Shown here piece by piece: positions 36,446-49,186 of a stretch of DNA of 64,000 bases. Source of the stretch: Himantopus leucocephalus (lineage: Eukaryota > Chordata > Aves > Charadriiformes > Recurvirostridae); the NCBI GenBank assembly GCA_003993805.1, contig RSEF01000005.1:34039394-34103393 (forward strand), in the 5' to 3' direction. How positions within the stretch are numbered: the first letter of the stretch is position 1; each line of letters starts with the position of its first letter. The notes beneath the pieces are model-generated. The model saw only the letters and a list, made by a program, of their open reading frames with translations. It ran no database searches and was not told the origin of the DNA. The position numbers and the translations under genes were made by a program.

Positions 36446-39400
36446 GATTTGCTGATGCAGGATGGGCCTACTTTTGTTATTTCCCAGGCTACGTATCTGT
36501 TCCCACATCGACCAAACATAGAAAAGGGATAGTTGGGTGGGCATGTACTTATGTACCAACCAAAGTTATTTTAAAAGCAAAAATCCCCAGAAGAGAGGGA
36601 CCAGACCTTACATTTCTAAGAGGTTATTTTATGCAAGGCTATGAAATGTACACAAGTACTTACTCACTCACTACAAGCGCGTGTGCCAGGTAAAATCTTG
36701 ATGCTAATGAGCAGCTGTTCAGCCCAAGTTTTGAAGGGCTCATTTTGCTCTGTGTGGCAGCCTGAATCCCCTATCCACCATAAAATGCACGGGGCACTGC
36801 GCTTAAGGCATTTGTTAAGTTATTTTTTGAGACTGTAATTTTTAATAATATTTCAAGACTCTTCAAAAGGCTAATTTATGTCTTTCTAGCAAATCATCAC
36901 AGCTCAAGCACAATTTTTCAGGAATATTTTGTGCTAAAAAAATCACATTCAGAAATGCCAGACTTGATAAAAATCTATATACAAGAACATCTGCATATTG
37001 TTAATTGCAGGAGCAAGTACATCTTTAGCGTGAAAACATCCATCAGTCCTGCTTTTGACTGTGCTATTATAGCAAAACTATTTGCCCTGTGCTGCCTAGG
37101 TTGCACTTTTTTCCACTGTTTTGTGTCATTCCTTCTATTATAGCTCTATATCACACAGCCCATATTTATGATTACATAAAAAACATACCATACTTTTGTT
37201 TAAAAACACTTAAGTACAGTACTTAAGACCAAAATTAACTTGCTGGCACATTAAGCATTTGCCACTGACTATCAGGAACTCCTGCTGCTAAGTGCTAATT
37301 TCTCTCTCATTAACGCCCAGAGTTGGCAAATCACAAACAATGCCACTGGTTAATTACTGCTGCCTTAATTTGAAAAGACACTTAACCTTTTTGTGTAAGG
37401 GGATGAGGTAGGGAAGCGCAACCCAGAAGTAAGAATTATCCTTTTTAATTTGACTCCTTCCAAAGTGCAGATATGACACCATGAAGGACAAAACTCAGTG
37501 CTGTGAATTCCAAAGTAAAGCTACAAATTTATTTCTGCATCAATCATAACATTTAACAAGTTAGTGACTAACCCTGGTTTACACAGGAGAATAAACTAAA
37601 ATGACAGAATGCTTACTTAGTATTGCTAGTGAAAGGGAATCATTCAGTAGCTCTGAGAAGGAGAAAAAATGTTGAATGTACCAAATGGTTCTAAAACTAT
37701 ATAGATATGGTATGCAATATAGGCCAGGTTATCCCATTTCATACGAAAGACACACTGGAGAAAGTTTATGCTTAAAACGAAAATCAAGCTTAGAATGTAA
37801 CAAACTATGGACTCCTATGGATTTTGTTCTTCCTCAGAAAAATTATATAAATCCCTAAAAATGTGCTTAGCTTGTACTTTTCCTCCCCTGTTTTTAGTTC
37901 GCACCCTGAAAAGCCTAGGTGTGAAGGAACCTGTCCAAAAGTTATAAAAAGCTGTAGTTTTACCTGTTCCAGACAAACTATTACTTTCACAACTTTCTTT
38001 TTATATGGAGTTTCTTTTTAAAGCTGAAAAGAAATCCAAGTAACTAAGGTTTGGTTAATTCCATGCAGTAAAAGTAGAATAAACAGGAAATACAGAGGCA
38101 AGCTTCCTTCAGAATATAATAAACACAGCAAGTGAAAATTGTCCACACAAGTTGCATCGGTTTACTTAAAAATCGACCAGTAAGTATGTAGTTATCATTA
38201 TATAAATCCTGGTTTAGTCATTGTCTAGTTTTGTCACTATAAGTTGTGACTACAAGGCAGCCAAAGCCAACCTAGCGGCACTTTAGTGCGGGGTCAGAGC
38301 GCCAGAAGGGAGGTAGACAGGCTTATGGCCCCACGGCACGGCAAGAAGAGAGCAGGATTACAAAAGCCCATGGATTAGTTTAGGCCTAATTTAGGCTTGA
38401 TACAAAAGACTAAATTTAGTCTTAAGGGCAGCAGACAGTGTCTTTCAAAGGATCAACTGAAGCATTTGAGACAGATGCTGGAGATGATAGTAAAATGTAG
38501 TTTTAGTTAGATATAGTTACAGGCTCAACAGTGCTTTAGATAAAACTTACGTCTGATCATACTACTGTAAACAACTCAGCTTTGCACTAATTTAAGAGCG
38601 TTCAGAGGATCTTTTATACTGGTTTAATGACACGGATTTTGAAAGAAACCCATCGTTAAAGGAGTATAGATTTGTACATTGATAATCTGGGATGCTGGGC
38701 TTTGTTCCTGGAAAGGAGTTTCACGGAGATACGCTGAAAAGCCAGGAAGGTAAAACTGAGATAACCCAAAGCCAAATGGTTCTTTTAATTAAAAAAAAAA
38801 ATAATCACATATTCGTATAAGACAAAGGATCACTTAAGAAAAAAAAGGGAAAAAAACCCCTAAGTAAAATGTGAATCTGGGTTTAACTTGCCCTCCAGTT
38901 GAACCAGTTTTGTGCTAGAAAAGAAAAAAGACTTTTATTTATTTATCAAAGTGGCCTAGTAGGCTCACACATATTCTACGTCACTTCAAGAGAAACTACT
39001 TTCTAGTAATGTCTTTTCTTCTGGAATGTCTGTGTGGGGTCCATACTAGCTTCTAAGGATCTGCCTAGACATGTGGCTGTTGCGAGTGGATTTTTTCACC
39101 ATCAAAAAGCCTTGCATGTGGTTTTATGAAAAATGCATTTTCAACACACTGCTCGATACTGAGCAGAAATGTAAAACATCTTGCAATTGTTTTTTAAATA
39201 AATGTACACTTTATTTATTCGTAGTCTATTTGTTATAGATGGGTTGTATGCATCTCAGCATAATGTAAATAATTTTAATCCCAAGTGACTCTCATAATGA
39301 AATGCTGGCATATGAATTATTATTTCTAATATGCATGTATTTAAGCAAATATTTTATCAAACAGATTCAAATGAGTAATCATGTTATACAAAAGCATAAC

Positions 39401-39710
39401 AGTCTACCTGGTTGGTGATTTTGATTATGAAGGTCACATCTGAATGCATCTTTGAAGGACTGCATTCTGGTCCCTCGCTTTTTAATGTCAGATCATCATT
39501 GTTTCCTTTTTTATTTTTAAATATCAAGCAAATTAGAGTATTACCACTTGTACATCACTACTTATTTCCTGGGAAAAGGGAATTACAAAAATTCACAAAT
39601 AAATTATTAGATTCTAAGTCAATTTAACATGGTTCTTGAGAATCCCAGTTGTGAGTAAGCCCTGAAGAAATAATAATTAAACCCCCCTATAATATCTAAT
39701 AGTTTACTGT

Positions 39711-39766
39711 TTAAGTAACTTTAGTGTACTAAGTACACTAAAGTAATTTAAGTAATTTTAGTGTAC
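39711..39766. repeat. Quasi-palindrome with a third direct copy
   Basis: TTAAGTAACTTTAGTGTACT (39711-39730), a central A, then its near-perfect reverse complement AGTACACTAAAGTAATTTAA (39732-39751; two mismatches in 20). A direct copy of the left arm's inner half (GTAATTTTAGTGTACT) follows directly. The inner 11 bases of each arm pair perfectly. Confidence 0.8.
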
Positions 39767-41512
39767 TCGTAGAAGTCTCATTTGCATCAGTGGAGGGAAT
39801 TTAGATTTTTGCAGAGCTAGGCTAGTAGGCGACAACTTCAGACCACATTTTCAAGTAAGGTCAATTGGCATCAGTCAGCCAACTTCCTTACGTCTAGACC
39901 AGTTTATTACTGCTGATGACACAGCGTTATATATCTTGGCAAACATTTAATAGCCACTGGTCAGAAACTGACTTTGATTAGCAAGAAATTTTCCATTTCA
40001 GCAGCTACCACAAGCTGTAGTTCAGAATATTTTATAACAAGTATTTCTGCTACTGTTCATTTATACAGAGTTTTAAAATCAAATAAAGGTACTTGTGCAT
40101 AAAGACAGTGCATTTTAAAAGCTCTGAATGCAATTTAAAGATAACTGTGGGGTTTTATTATCCCTGTCACTTTTTAAACCCTCCACACACTTTTGTGATC
40201 CAGTGACACACGCACACTGATTGAAATAAAAGATGCCTTCAAGGCATTACGCAGCACTTTATTTCTTTGATTTCACCAAACCTGGTCGAAAGAAAGAAGA
40301 AAAATTCCAATACTTAGTAAAATCAAGTATCTGAATGGTATTTTTGGCTTTAAAAATCTGATCCTTAACCTGTAACTCAGAAGGCAACAATATTTTTGGG
40401 CCCAACTCCCTTAAGCTAGTTAAAATTGTCTTCCTGCAGTAACAACTGCACAAAAACGTATTTGCTTGCAAATGTGGCTCAGGAAAAAGTTTAAGAAGTT
40501 CTGATCACATGTTTTTAAAGATAATAGGAAACTTGTCCATGGCACTAGCAAGAACTGTATCAAGCCTCACACAGAGAAGTTAGCAGCATACGATGTCTGA
40601 AGGATCCAGGCATCCAGTTTATGCTGCTTAAGGTAAAATTAAGCAAATAAAACCTAATCTGCTTTAAGCTTTGATGTTACCACAGTAGTTGGGGGAAGTC
40701 TTATTTTTGCTAAAGAGAAGGAAAAAAATTAACGTCTATTAATATTCTATGAGACTCCCATTTCTAAGGAGGTTTTGACTCAAAAGTGGGAATTTCTTTT
40801 GGGCTGAGGAAGGTAGGCGTTTCCATGAATGCCAGATATTGATGTTATAAGTAGTTGATGTGGAAGCTGGAGTTGTCAGGTGAAAAAAAGGTGGATGGAA
40901 ACTAATATCAGGCCTCTGTCTCTATAGTCACACCTCTCTTGGATATGATTAAATCTTAATGAGCTTTTTTTTATACTAGCTGTCTTTTTATATCTGCAAT
41001 GAGAGACTGTTAAGGCATCAATCAAATAGCAGCATTTCATCAAGCTTATAATATGATTTAATTGCTTTTGGCATTTGGAGAAATAAAAACAAATCAAGTG
41101 ATATTTATGTCGATATGAGAGACCATTGAAAATATTTTAGAATTTTGCATAACACAATTTTTAAATGCATATTAATAGAATGCACCAAAAACTGTGCAAG
41201 TCACTGTCATTAAAATATTATAAATACAATATAACTTTTAGCTGCATAATACATTTTTAATAAACAAACTGTCGAAACACGTTATTCAGTTACACTTATT
41301 CATTCAGATCTGAGTACTGTTCTCCAGGCAAATAAAGGATTTTTATAATCCTCAATGACAAGTTAGGGTTTTTTTTTTTTAAAATGTAGTTCTCATGGAA
41401 ATTAACTTTTAAAAGCTATGATTAAATAAAATTAAGGTTACACTGATTTACAAGGATCAAGGCTTTCTAAGTGAAGACTGATGCAGTGAGTGAGAAAGAA
41501 AACACATACTGG

Positions 41513-41550
41513 CTCAAGGCACCTTGTCATTAAGACAAGAGAGCCTTGAG
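41513..41550. repeat. Short perfect-stem hairpin
   Basis: CTCAAGGC pairs with GCCTTGAG and, inside, CTTGTC pairs with GACAAG. The small internal loop is AC against AGA, and the terminal loop is ATTAA. The stem totals 14 base pairs in 38 bases. Confidence 0.75.
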
Positions 41551-42529
41551 TGAACTTTGAATTTCTCAAGTTTTGTTGGTTCTCGTCGTAACTTCTACTG
41601 AAACATTGTTTTTTATTAATAGTATTCCAGATGCTCTTCTCAAAGTGGCTGTGCGCACTTAAGGTAAAACATTTTGGTTTTTCAGTCTCAGCATCTTCAA
41701 AAGCGGGTAGATGCTTTGCACACCAGACTGTAAGGTTTTGTGTTGTAAAGAGAGACTATAAGGTGCCCCTTCTGCCTGCACTGCAGGATTGGGCTGATGT
41801 ATTGAACGTTAACATGGTATTCACCTAAATGTTTTAGAAAAGAAAATGTTAATCCTTTTACTGCTGGGCTGTTTCATGGAAATTATGGCCAAAGTTGTCT
41901 CTGGCTTTAGCAGAGATCACTTGGGTACACATTTTGGAAAACAATGTGTTTTAGCTGCCTGGGAAGTTACTTCCAGTTTCTGTCTAAAAGAGATAATTGA
42001 CAGTGTTCCAGGTACCTTACTTGGTAATTTGGAGATAGGTCCAAGTTTCCCTGAAACAGAAGGATCTTACGTCACTTAACCATCTCAATACAGGGAAAAT
42101 GTGACTTCAGGCACCCTGGATGATGGGCATAACCAAGCAAAAGAAGCTCGACCAAAAAATCTCAATCTGAAATGCAAACTATACGAAAGCTTCTACATCT
42201 TCTTTTTCAGAAGTTTCATAAATTCCTTTCTGATGGAGAGACTCTAATATTCTATATTAGTTGTTGCATCTACATATTTGCCTTTTATAATTCAGGGTTA
42301 GCACATTGTTTTACTGTGCCTCTACAAGTGCATTAACGTGTTCCTGCTCAAAGCAGCAATACCCTTCCGTCCTGCAACATGCAATTTGATGACTCGTTTA
42401 CTAAAGCTATGATACTTCTATTTAAGTTGTGCTACTTGTATTTACCAGTTAGGACAGTGTAAGAATGTTGCTACCCTTTGAAAAGGCGGGGAGAAAAGGT
42501 GTTTGTTTGCATTACAGAATTATTCCATA

Positions 42530-42715
42530 TATTGTCGCTGGAAGCAAGCGCTCTCTGATTAAACCCAGGCAACGAACGGTGCTTCCTGAGGTATTCGCTT
42601 GTTACTCAGTTTCCCTGAGAAAACCTTATGCCATTAGTTCACTCTCTAGGGACTGTCAATGCAAGGCCGCTATTGTTCGATTCGGCGCATTTGAAGCCGC
42701 GGATCAGTGTTGAGA
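42530..42715. promoter_or_regulatory. Dense CpG segment in the CDIN1 last intron
   Basis: About 11 CpG in 185 bases at roughly half GC, close to the number expected with no CpG loss. The densest part is GGCCGCTATTGTTCGATTCG followed by GCGCATTTGAAGCCGCGG. It also holds GATTAAA and GACTGTCAATG, which resembles a homeodomain/TALE half site. An 82-codon plus-strand frame covers it but has no known domain; a regulatory element fits better. Confidence 0.35.
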
Positions 42716-44138
42716 GGAGTTACTGAGGTTATTTCAAACATTTTGTTAAACTCACAGCAGTCCTCCCAAAGGAATGCTTGGCTGCAAACCACCTCTTATC
42801 CCGGGTGACAGAAAACATGAGAAAAGCTTTTGAGTACAGTTAGACTGAGGTCCAGGCAGCCCTAAGTGCTGGTCAACTCATGTTGCCGTTAGGTGATTAA
42901 TAGTTGTTTATTTTTAGGGCTGGAAGTAACAGGCCATCCTAAGGCCAGCGCAAGATGATATCTGAATAATCTGTGAGTGCCTCACGGTTTGCAGCAATCC
43001 TTTCTTTCTGTGCAGCTGCATATCTGGTGACAGCGCTTGCCAGGGTGACAGGATATGCCAAAAGTGCATTTAAGAGAGGAGGCAGAACTGCTCTCACAGC
43101 AATTGGTTTTTGCTTAATAATTATTGTAAAATAGAACCAAACTAACCGGAAAAGTTGCTCAGCAAATTTTGCCAGCAAAAATGTTGATAAATAAATGCAC
43201 TGTATACCTGCGTGTTTAGCATTTGCCGAGTATAAATCTTGGAGCCAGCATTAAAGTTACCTCAAGACATTTTGAATGAATTATTAGACAATTCTTTATC
43301 GCCAAATCCTTATACACAAATATACAATAAAACAAACAATGTAACAGATGAATTAACAAATGGAGGACAGCTCGTTTGTGCTTCCAACTTCCCAGATCAG
43401 AGAATTAGTCCAAGACTGGATAGTAAATCACAGTGAGTATCTTCACACAATGTTGCTTAGCGGTTAACTGCCAAACACACTATTGTGCATAATTGACAGG
43501 CAGAAATATTTTATGTGTGATGCTGTACTTAAATTTACTGTCTCTCAAAGTGCAAGTCACCTATCCATATTAAGCAGGTAACACAAAAAAGAAAGCACTA
43601 TGTCTGCTGCCCGTTACTGTGGCACCTGATGCCCACCCAGAAGGAACGCAAACACCTCCTCTGACCTGGAAGATTGTTGCTGCCTTTGGAATTCGCTGGC
43701 AAACTTTAATTGTGCCTGGCATTCACTCTTTTCATTATTAATCTACTGCTTAGGTCTAATGCCTGAGGCTCTTCAGCTTGTCTCCCACTTGATCCATATA
43801 CCCAGTACCTGTACAATTCAAGTTGGCCTTGCCCCACTTCGTGATTGAAAATAACTTAATTTTCAGTTGTTGTTTGGAAAAAGGGTGCATCCTGAGATAT
43901 GTAAGTTTTAAGTAGCAACTTGTATAACCTGCAAAATATCCAGTCTCTCAGAAGACTACAAGAACATTTCACATGGTTTTATGTGGAGACTGCTCTAGAG
44001 ACTTTAGGAGACCATCAAGGCAATTTGTAGAATTGTTACATTCATTATTAGATCAAATAAGTGCATAACTAGGGATGTGCAAAGACACCTACTTTCCTCT
44101 TCCATAAGGAAAAGCTTTTTCCGTTGTTTCTTTCACTT

Positions 44139-44157
44139 TATATATACACACACACAC
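44139..44157 (+). repeat. Short TA/CA dinucleotide microsatellite
   Basis: TATATATA followed by a run of CA, about 19 bases in all. Confidence 0.7.
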
Positions 44158-45132
44158 TTTATTTGTATCTATCATCCAAACACAGCTCTACTGCAATTTT
44201 TAACACTATTTGGATTTCTTTAGAAGTTATTTGTTCTTTCTTAGTATATACTAACACTAGAAACAATTTCATTTCAACTTTCTTTGCTTACTACGCACTG
44301 AACATTTCTGGGCTCACCGTTAAGGTACGGAATTCTGTGCAAAAGAAAGATATACAAATGTACATTGCCGTGTAAGGGAGCCTAGAAGGAGGGAGAGGAA
44401 GAATCAGAGGAAAATGTTATCACTTGTGAAGATTTAAGAGCAGTAGCAGATTAGTTGAGATAGTCAGTGACACATTACAAGCCATGCCTGCTGAGACTTG
44501 AGCCAGAAGTCTGCAATATGATAAAATCACATTAGTATGAATATTTTCCCTCGTTTAAGAATATGTTAAAAGCAGTGGAAGACAAGTTGGACTCCGTACT
44601 CCTGTGGGTTGGTTTTTTTTCCCCAATCTTTGCCATGCAATTCCTAGACTGATCTTGTGTCAAGTCACTTACTCTATATATGGCATTTATATGTTAGCTG
44701 TTCCCAAAGATGGTATGAAGGTTATTATCCCAATAGCCACGAGGTCTCTGTGTTAAATATAGCAACACCCTTTTAGACAAATTCAAAACAAAACTGAGAG
44801 CGACTATATATTTTTTTTTACCAAAGGTCTGCATAATATGCACACCTGTACTATTCATTTGGAAGACACCGCAAAAACTGCTGTATTGAAAATGGGAGTC
44901 TAATGTCATCAGTGGGTAAGATATTAATACAACCCATGCAAAATGCTGCAATATTAACATTATGTGTGATCCAAAGATATTTCTCAGGTTTTGCTCGTTT
45001 GGGTGTCTGGTAACCATAATTGTTAAATATTTTTAGCATTTTAATAAAACACAAAAGAAGAAAAAAAATCCATTAGCAGGAAACTTCTAGGACCAAATAA
45101 TCTTTTTGCTTTAACTATTTCTCTTACTCAGT

Positions 45133-45138
45133 TTTATT
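45133..45138 (-). promoter_or_regulatory. AATAAA hexamer just after the candidate terminal exon
   Basis: The minus strand reads AATAAA about 17 bases after the TAA of the candidate exon. In AT-rich DNA this hexamer is common, so it only adds weight in combination with the acceptor. Confidence 0.2.
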
Positions 45139-45154
45139 TTATATGCAGTGTATT

Positions 45155-45226
45155 TTATACAAGAACATTGCTGGTTGTCAGTCTTCTAAGGGCATCAAAG
45201 ATAGCAGCAGCAGCCTCTCCTGCTCC
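45155..45226 (-). other. Candidate cryptic or alternative terminal exon inside the CDIN1 intron
   Basis: On the minus strand a long pyrimidine-rich tract (about 45227-45275) ends in TCTTAAAG, an acceptor-like sequence. It is followed by a frame reading GAGEAAAAIFDALRRLTTSN, then VLV and TAA at 45155-45157, with AATAAA at 45133-45138. If spliced to CDIN1 in the phase of the normal last exon (phase 2), the frame would instead be R-EQERLLLLSLMPLED with TGA at 45178-45180. I do not recognise either peptide. The Ala/Leu run comes from a short GCT/CTG repeat, so a chance frame is possible. Confidence 0.2.
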
Positions 45227-48049
45227 CTTTAAGACAAAAGCAAAACTAATAGGAAAGAAAAGCAACAAGAAGAAAAATAATGAAACACAGCTTTTCCCTC
45301 CAAAGATAAATTAAGTTTGCAAGTAAGCAGCTTGGAACATCACTAACAGCCGAACAGCAACCAGTTTTACCAACCTTTCTGAGACTTGGCTAACTTCCAC
45401 CTCAGCACAGTTACCTTCGTGGTTTTTTGGTTCTTATATTGCCTAAAAGCTCAGAGTAAGTACATTAAGTGATAAGATTAGTATCTGTTGTGAGCAGCTG
45501 TCTCCCTTGTCAGCCAAAAACTGCGAGGAGTTTTTTGTTTTTTATTTACTTTGTAAAGTGCTTATTTTCTGGTGTTCTCTGTGTGTGTGCGATTGCAACG
45601 CCAAATCGAGCCATACGTTCAAAACGTAATGAAGGACAGAGGTTAAAAATGGCTCCTGAATTCCATGGTTGCTCTACTCGTACAGGAACCTCCCGAGAAA
45701 GCTGTCTCTCACACAAAGCCACTTGTCACGAACAGCCATAATGCAGCTTAAGGAGAGGTGCTGACATAAGGTTTCCATCTGCTCCAACCTGAGCACAGAT
45801 CACTGAATATGTTGAAGATGGGAATGACACCTTCAACTTGAACTGAGTAATGGAAGCCCAATATAGACAGTAAAAGATACTTAAGATATTTTTTTTCCTG
45901 TCAGTCCCCTGAGTTTATAGCACTCTTGCAAAAGAGGGGGGGTTCCCTGTCTGGTCAAGCTAGGTCGTTGTTAGCTGGAAGGCAAAAAAGAAAAAAAGAA
46001 CCAAACCCAAAAGGAAAAAAAAAGGAGAAAAGTAGAGTCAATAAATAAGCAAGAAGGGAGAACAACTGCACCTCATTAAATTAAACAGTCAGTGAACACT
46101 TAGGCCATTTGAACTGTTTCCTCCTACTTCTAGGATCTCTCCATACCAACACCTGATTTTTGCCAAAGATTTGAAAATCTCTTACTGCACCTTTGAGGCA
46201 TCATTTTTACAAAATTACAATTTTACAAATTAGTATTTCTACACTTGAGATAACTTTTACACATAGTTTTAAATAACTGAATTGACTTAGAGGTAGGCCT
46301 GTGCACAACAGACTACTACTACACCTCAGTTAGATATTACGTACTACTATATGCCAACACGAATACACTCAGCAAGCCTGGCACCATCTTCCTGAAGAAG
46401 GAGACGAATCAGCAATGGGATTTGGAGCTTTCCAGCAGCAAGTCTTTGCTATGTGGAATTCCTCTAATGGCAAAGTTATCTCCATCAGGCTACCGAGATG
46501 CAAAGCGAGAGACTATCACTTGATGGCCTGGTATGTTTTGTCCTGGGTACAGAAACCAGCTACTCAGTCAAAAAATCTGGCTGCCCCATACTCCTTCTCC
46601 CCTCAGAAGTATCTGACAGCAAGATGTATAAATGGACGCAGGCATATACATTTTTTTCCTCAAGCCCCCTTAGGCATAAAGCACTAGGAAGAACTGGTAA
46701 AGGAAAGCTTGCGCTGCTCATACAGGTACTGTATTTTTGCTGAGGGTAAATAGGACTTCCACCTAGAGACCGGACTATCTCTCCCTCTCATAACTGCTAA
46801 ATCCACATTAACATTTTTAAAAGCTATTTCTAAAGCCATACCAATAGATTAAGCATTATTTTTAGTTAAGTTCAAAGAGAAGAAAGAGTACAGCTTTGCC
46901 TACTCTACCTGACTTCACTATGGCAACAGCAAAAAAACGGTAAATTCAGGAGATTAAGAGAGCTATAATTCCAGCTGAACCAGCAAAAATAAGAATTAAA
47001 AATTAATTTATAATTTCTTGATTACCTACAGGCACTTTTGAACCATTCTTTAATTAAAAAAAAAATCAAGTCAGACCACATATAAAATGATAGAACTGGT
47101 ATAGAACAGTATAGAACAGCTTCTGTTTGCTTAAATAATGTTTCCACTTTAATGTACTTATTTGCTCTCATTTGCTTAACACTGCCAATATTTATTACTC
47201 TGCAAATTTATGGAAATCTGACTTTAAAGAGCTTTGTGGTACTGAGTGATTTTTTAATTTTTTTATGTACTTATACTGAAATGACTTGATGAGATTCTGG
47301 AATAAATGAAATGTAACTGAGTAGCATGTAACGATGTCTTGTGACACGCTGCGAGGTAATATAGGCAGTAAAATGTCATCATTGTGGGTAAAAATCTAAT
47401 TGCTTTTACATTGGTTTACTTTGCACAAAAGTCTGTGCCTTGACTTATAAAAAACGATGGATAAAACCTGATAGATTTATAAACTTTTTTCCACGGGCAT
47501 TTAAGGACAACTGTGCATTTGCACAATACCTTCCTTATATACTGCAGGAGTTGGGAGATTGTCTAATACTTATGTTAGAGGAACCCAAACTTTATTCCAC
47601 TTTTTAGAAAACAAAACAAACCCAAACCCGATCCTATATTTGGATAGCTACTGTGTAAATACATAATAAACAAAATCTAATGAAAAAGCAGATGTGGTGA
47701 CAGTAAAGGAAAACTTTTGACTTGTTGATATCACTGTCTGGCAGCCATGACCAATCTTAGAAGGTTTGTTGTCCTAAACAGTAAAGATCCAGAAGCTAAA
47801 CCAAACATTTTTAGCCAGTGTTCAAGTTATCTACTTTTTTACCGCAGATAGCTATCCTGACTTTTGTACACGACCTACAATTTAACTGTAACATGCCCAA
47901 AATATTGCTACTGCTCTTTTCAAACCTACACATAGATATACAGCCTGCAATAAAGAAATGATATTTCCCTTTGCTTTCCCAGAGGAAGAAGGAATCAATC
48001 TGTATAAGGGTTGATTGGTAAAGGGACGCAAAGAGATGCAGCTAAGGAA

Positions 48050-48320
48050 TGGGCAAAATAATCCTATGAGAGATTTTCAGTAAAAATCTAGAGGTACTGT
48101 ATTCCCTTAAAGACTTGCTCAGTCCTCCCCTGGAAATGGTAGAAAGGTCATTCAAGAAAGACATATAATAGCCAGATATGAAGCAAGGCTACTGCAATGT
48201 CCAGGAAAATGAACAGCTGCTCATAGGAAAGACCGGATGAGTTCAGCCTTTCCAGCCTCGGAGAGCAAAAGCTGAGAAGAGGTGTAACTGTCCTCCACCG
48301 ACACATCAGGGAGACCAGTG
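48050..48320 (+). mobile_element. Possible old CR1 fragment in the CDIN1 intron
   Basis: The order GCTCATAGGAAAGACCGGATG, GTTCAGCCTTTCCAGCCTCG, GAGAGCAAAAGCTGAGAAGAGG resembles the CR1 segment in which a GGAAAGACTG block is followed by TTCAGCCTGGAGAAGAGAAGGCTGAGAGG. It is diverged, and both ends are guessed. Confidence 0.45.
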
Positions 48321-49170
48321 CTCTGGGTCTAGAAAAAAACTCCCAGTGGGACCAAAACACTTTAAATGATTTTAAAATCCCACTTGGTAAGTTTAACAAA
48401 CAGGTTATAAGACACGGTATTTATGACAGCTGGGGACTAGACACAGTGACAAAACCTACGCATTTCTAAATGCAGTACATGAAAGTAATAATATAAAATA
48501 CTCTCTCAAGCAATTGGAAATAATATCACCACTGCTAACAAAATTAAACATAGACCCAAATGTTTTTTCCCCTACCTGAGGAACAAAGACAAATACCTGT
48601 ATAAGACGATGTATATTTATAAAATGAGATACCAGAAAGTTATTCGGAATGCAGGAAGATGAAGAGTTTTAAAAAAGGTAAGATTAAAAGGAATCTCCTT
48701 TTCAAATGAGCAATATGAATCTGAACCATTGTTTATTTGCCCACAGACATAGCTTAATAATTTAGTTTTCATAAATAATAATGGACTGTCTGATTTTTAT
48801 CAAAGGTAACATCTTCAAATTGCAAAGGGTCTCTAGGCTTGGAAGATAACTACATAAATACAAGCAAACTTTTCTAATTGAAGAAGTATACACAACTTTT
48901 CTAATTTATCCTTTTGTTTTTACAACACATACATACAACCTCAAGCTTTTCTGGTTCAGTGTTATCCGGGCTACCCTTGCCTAATCTTCAAGCCTAGAGC
49001 AAACTGAACAATCAAACATAAGTTGAAAGAAATGTAGACAACCACCAAACCTCAGAAATCCTAGTAATGGCTCCATCACCAGTTCCCTTTCCTAGTTTGC
49101 AAGAAGAAATATTTTATTATCTGTAAGCAATACCCATGCCAGTCACACACTCCATTGTTTGGTGGTGGGT

Positions 49171-49186
49171 TTTTTTTTTTTTTTTT
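49171..49186 (+). repeat. Poly-T run
   Basis: A run of about sixteen T after GGTGGTGGG. No mobile element is recognised beside it. Confidence 0.7.

Noticed and set aside
42465..42713. 82-codon plus-strand frame over the CpG-dense intronic element
   Set aside because: No known domain and no acceptor/donor pair that would make it an exon. Non-coding constraint is the simpler reading.
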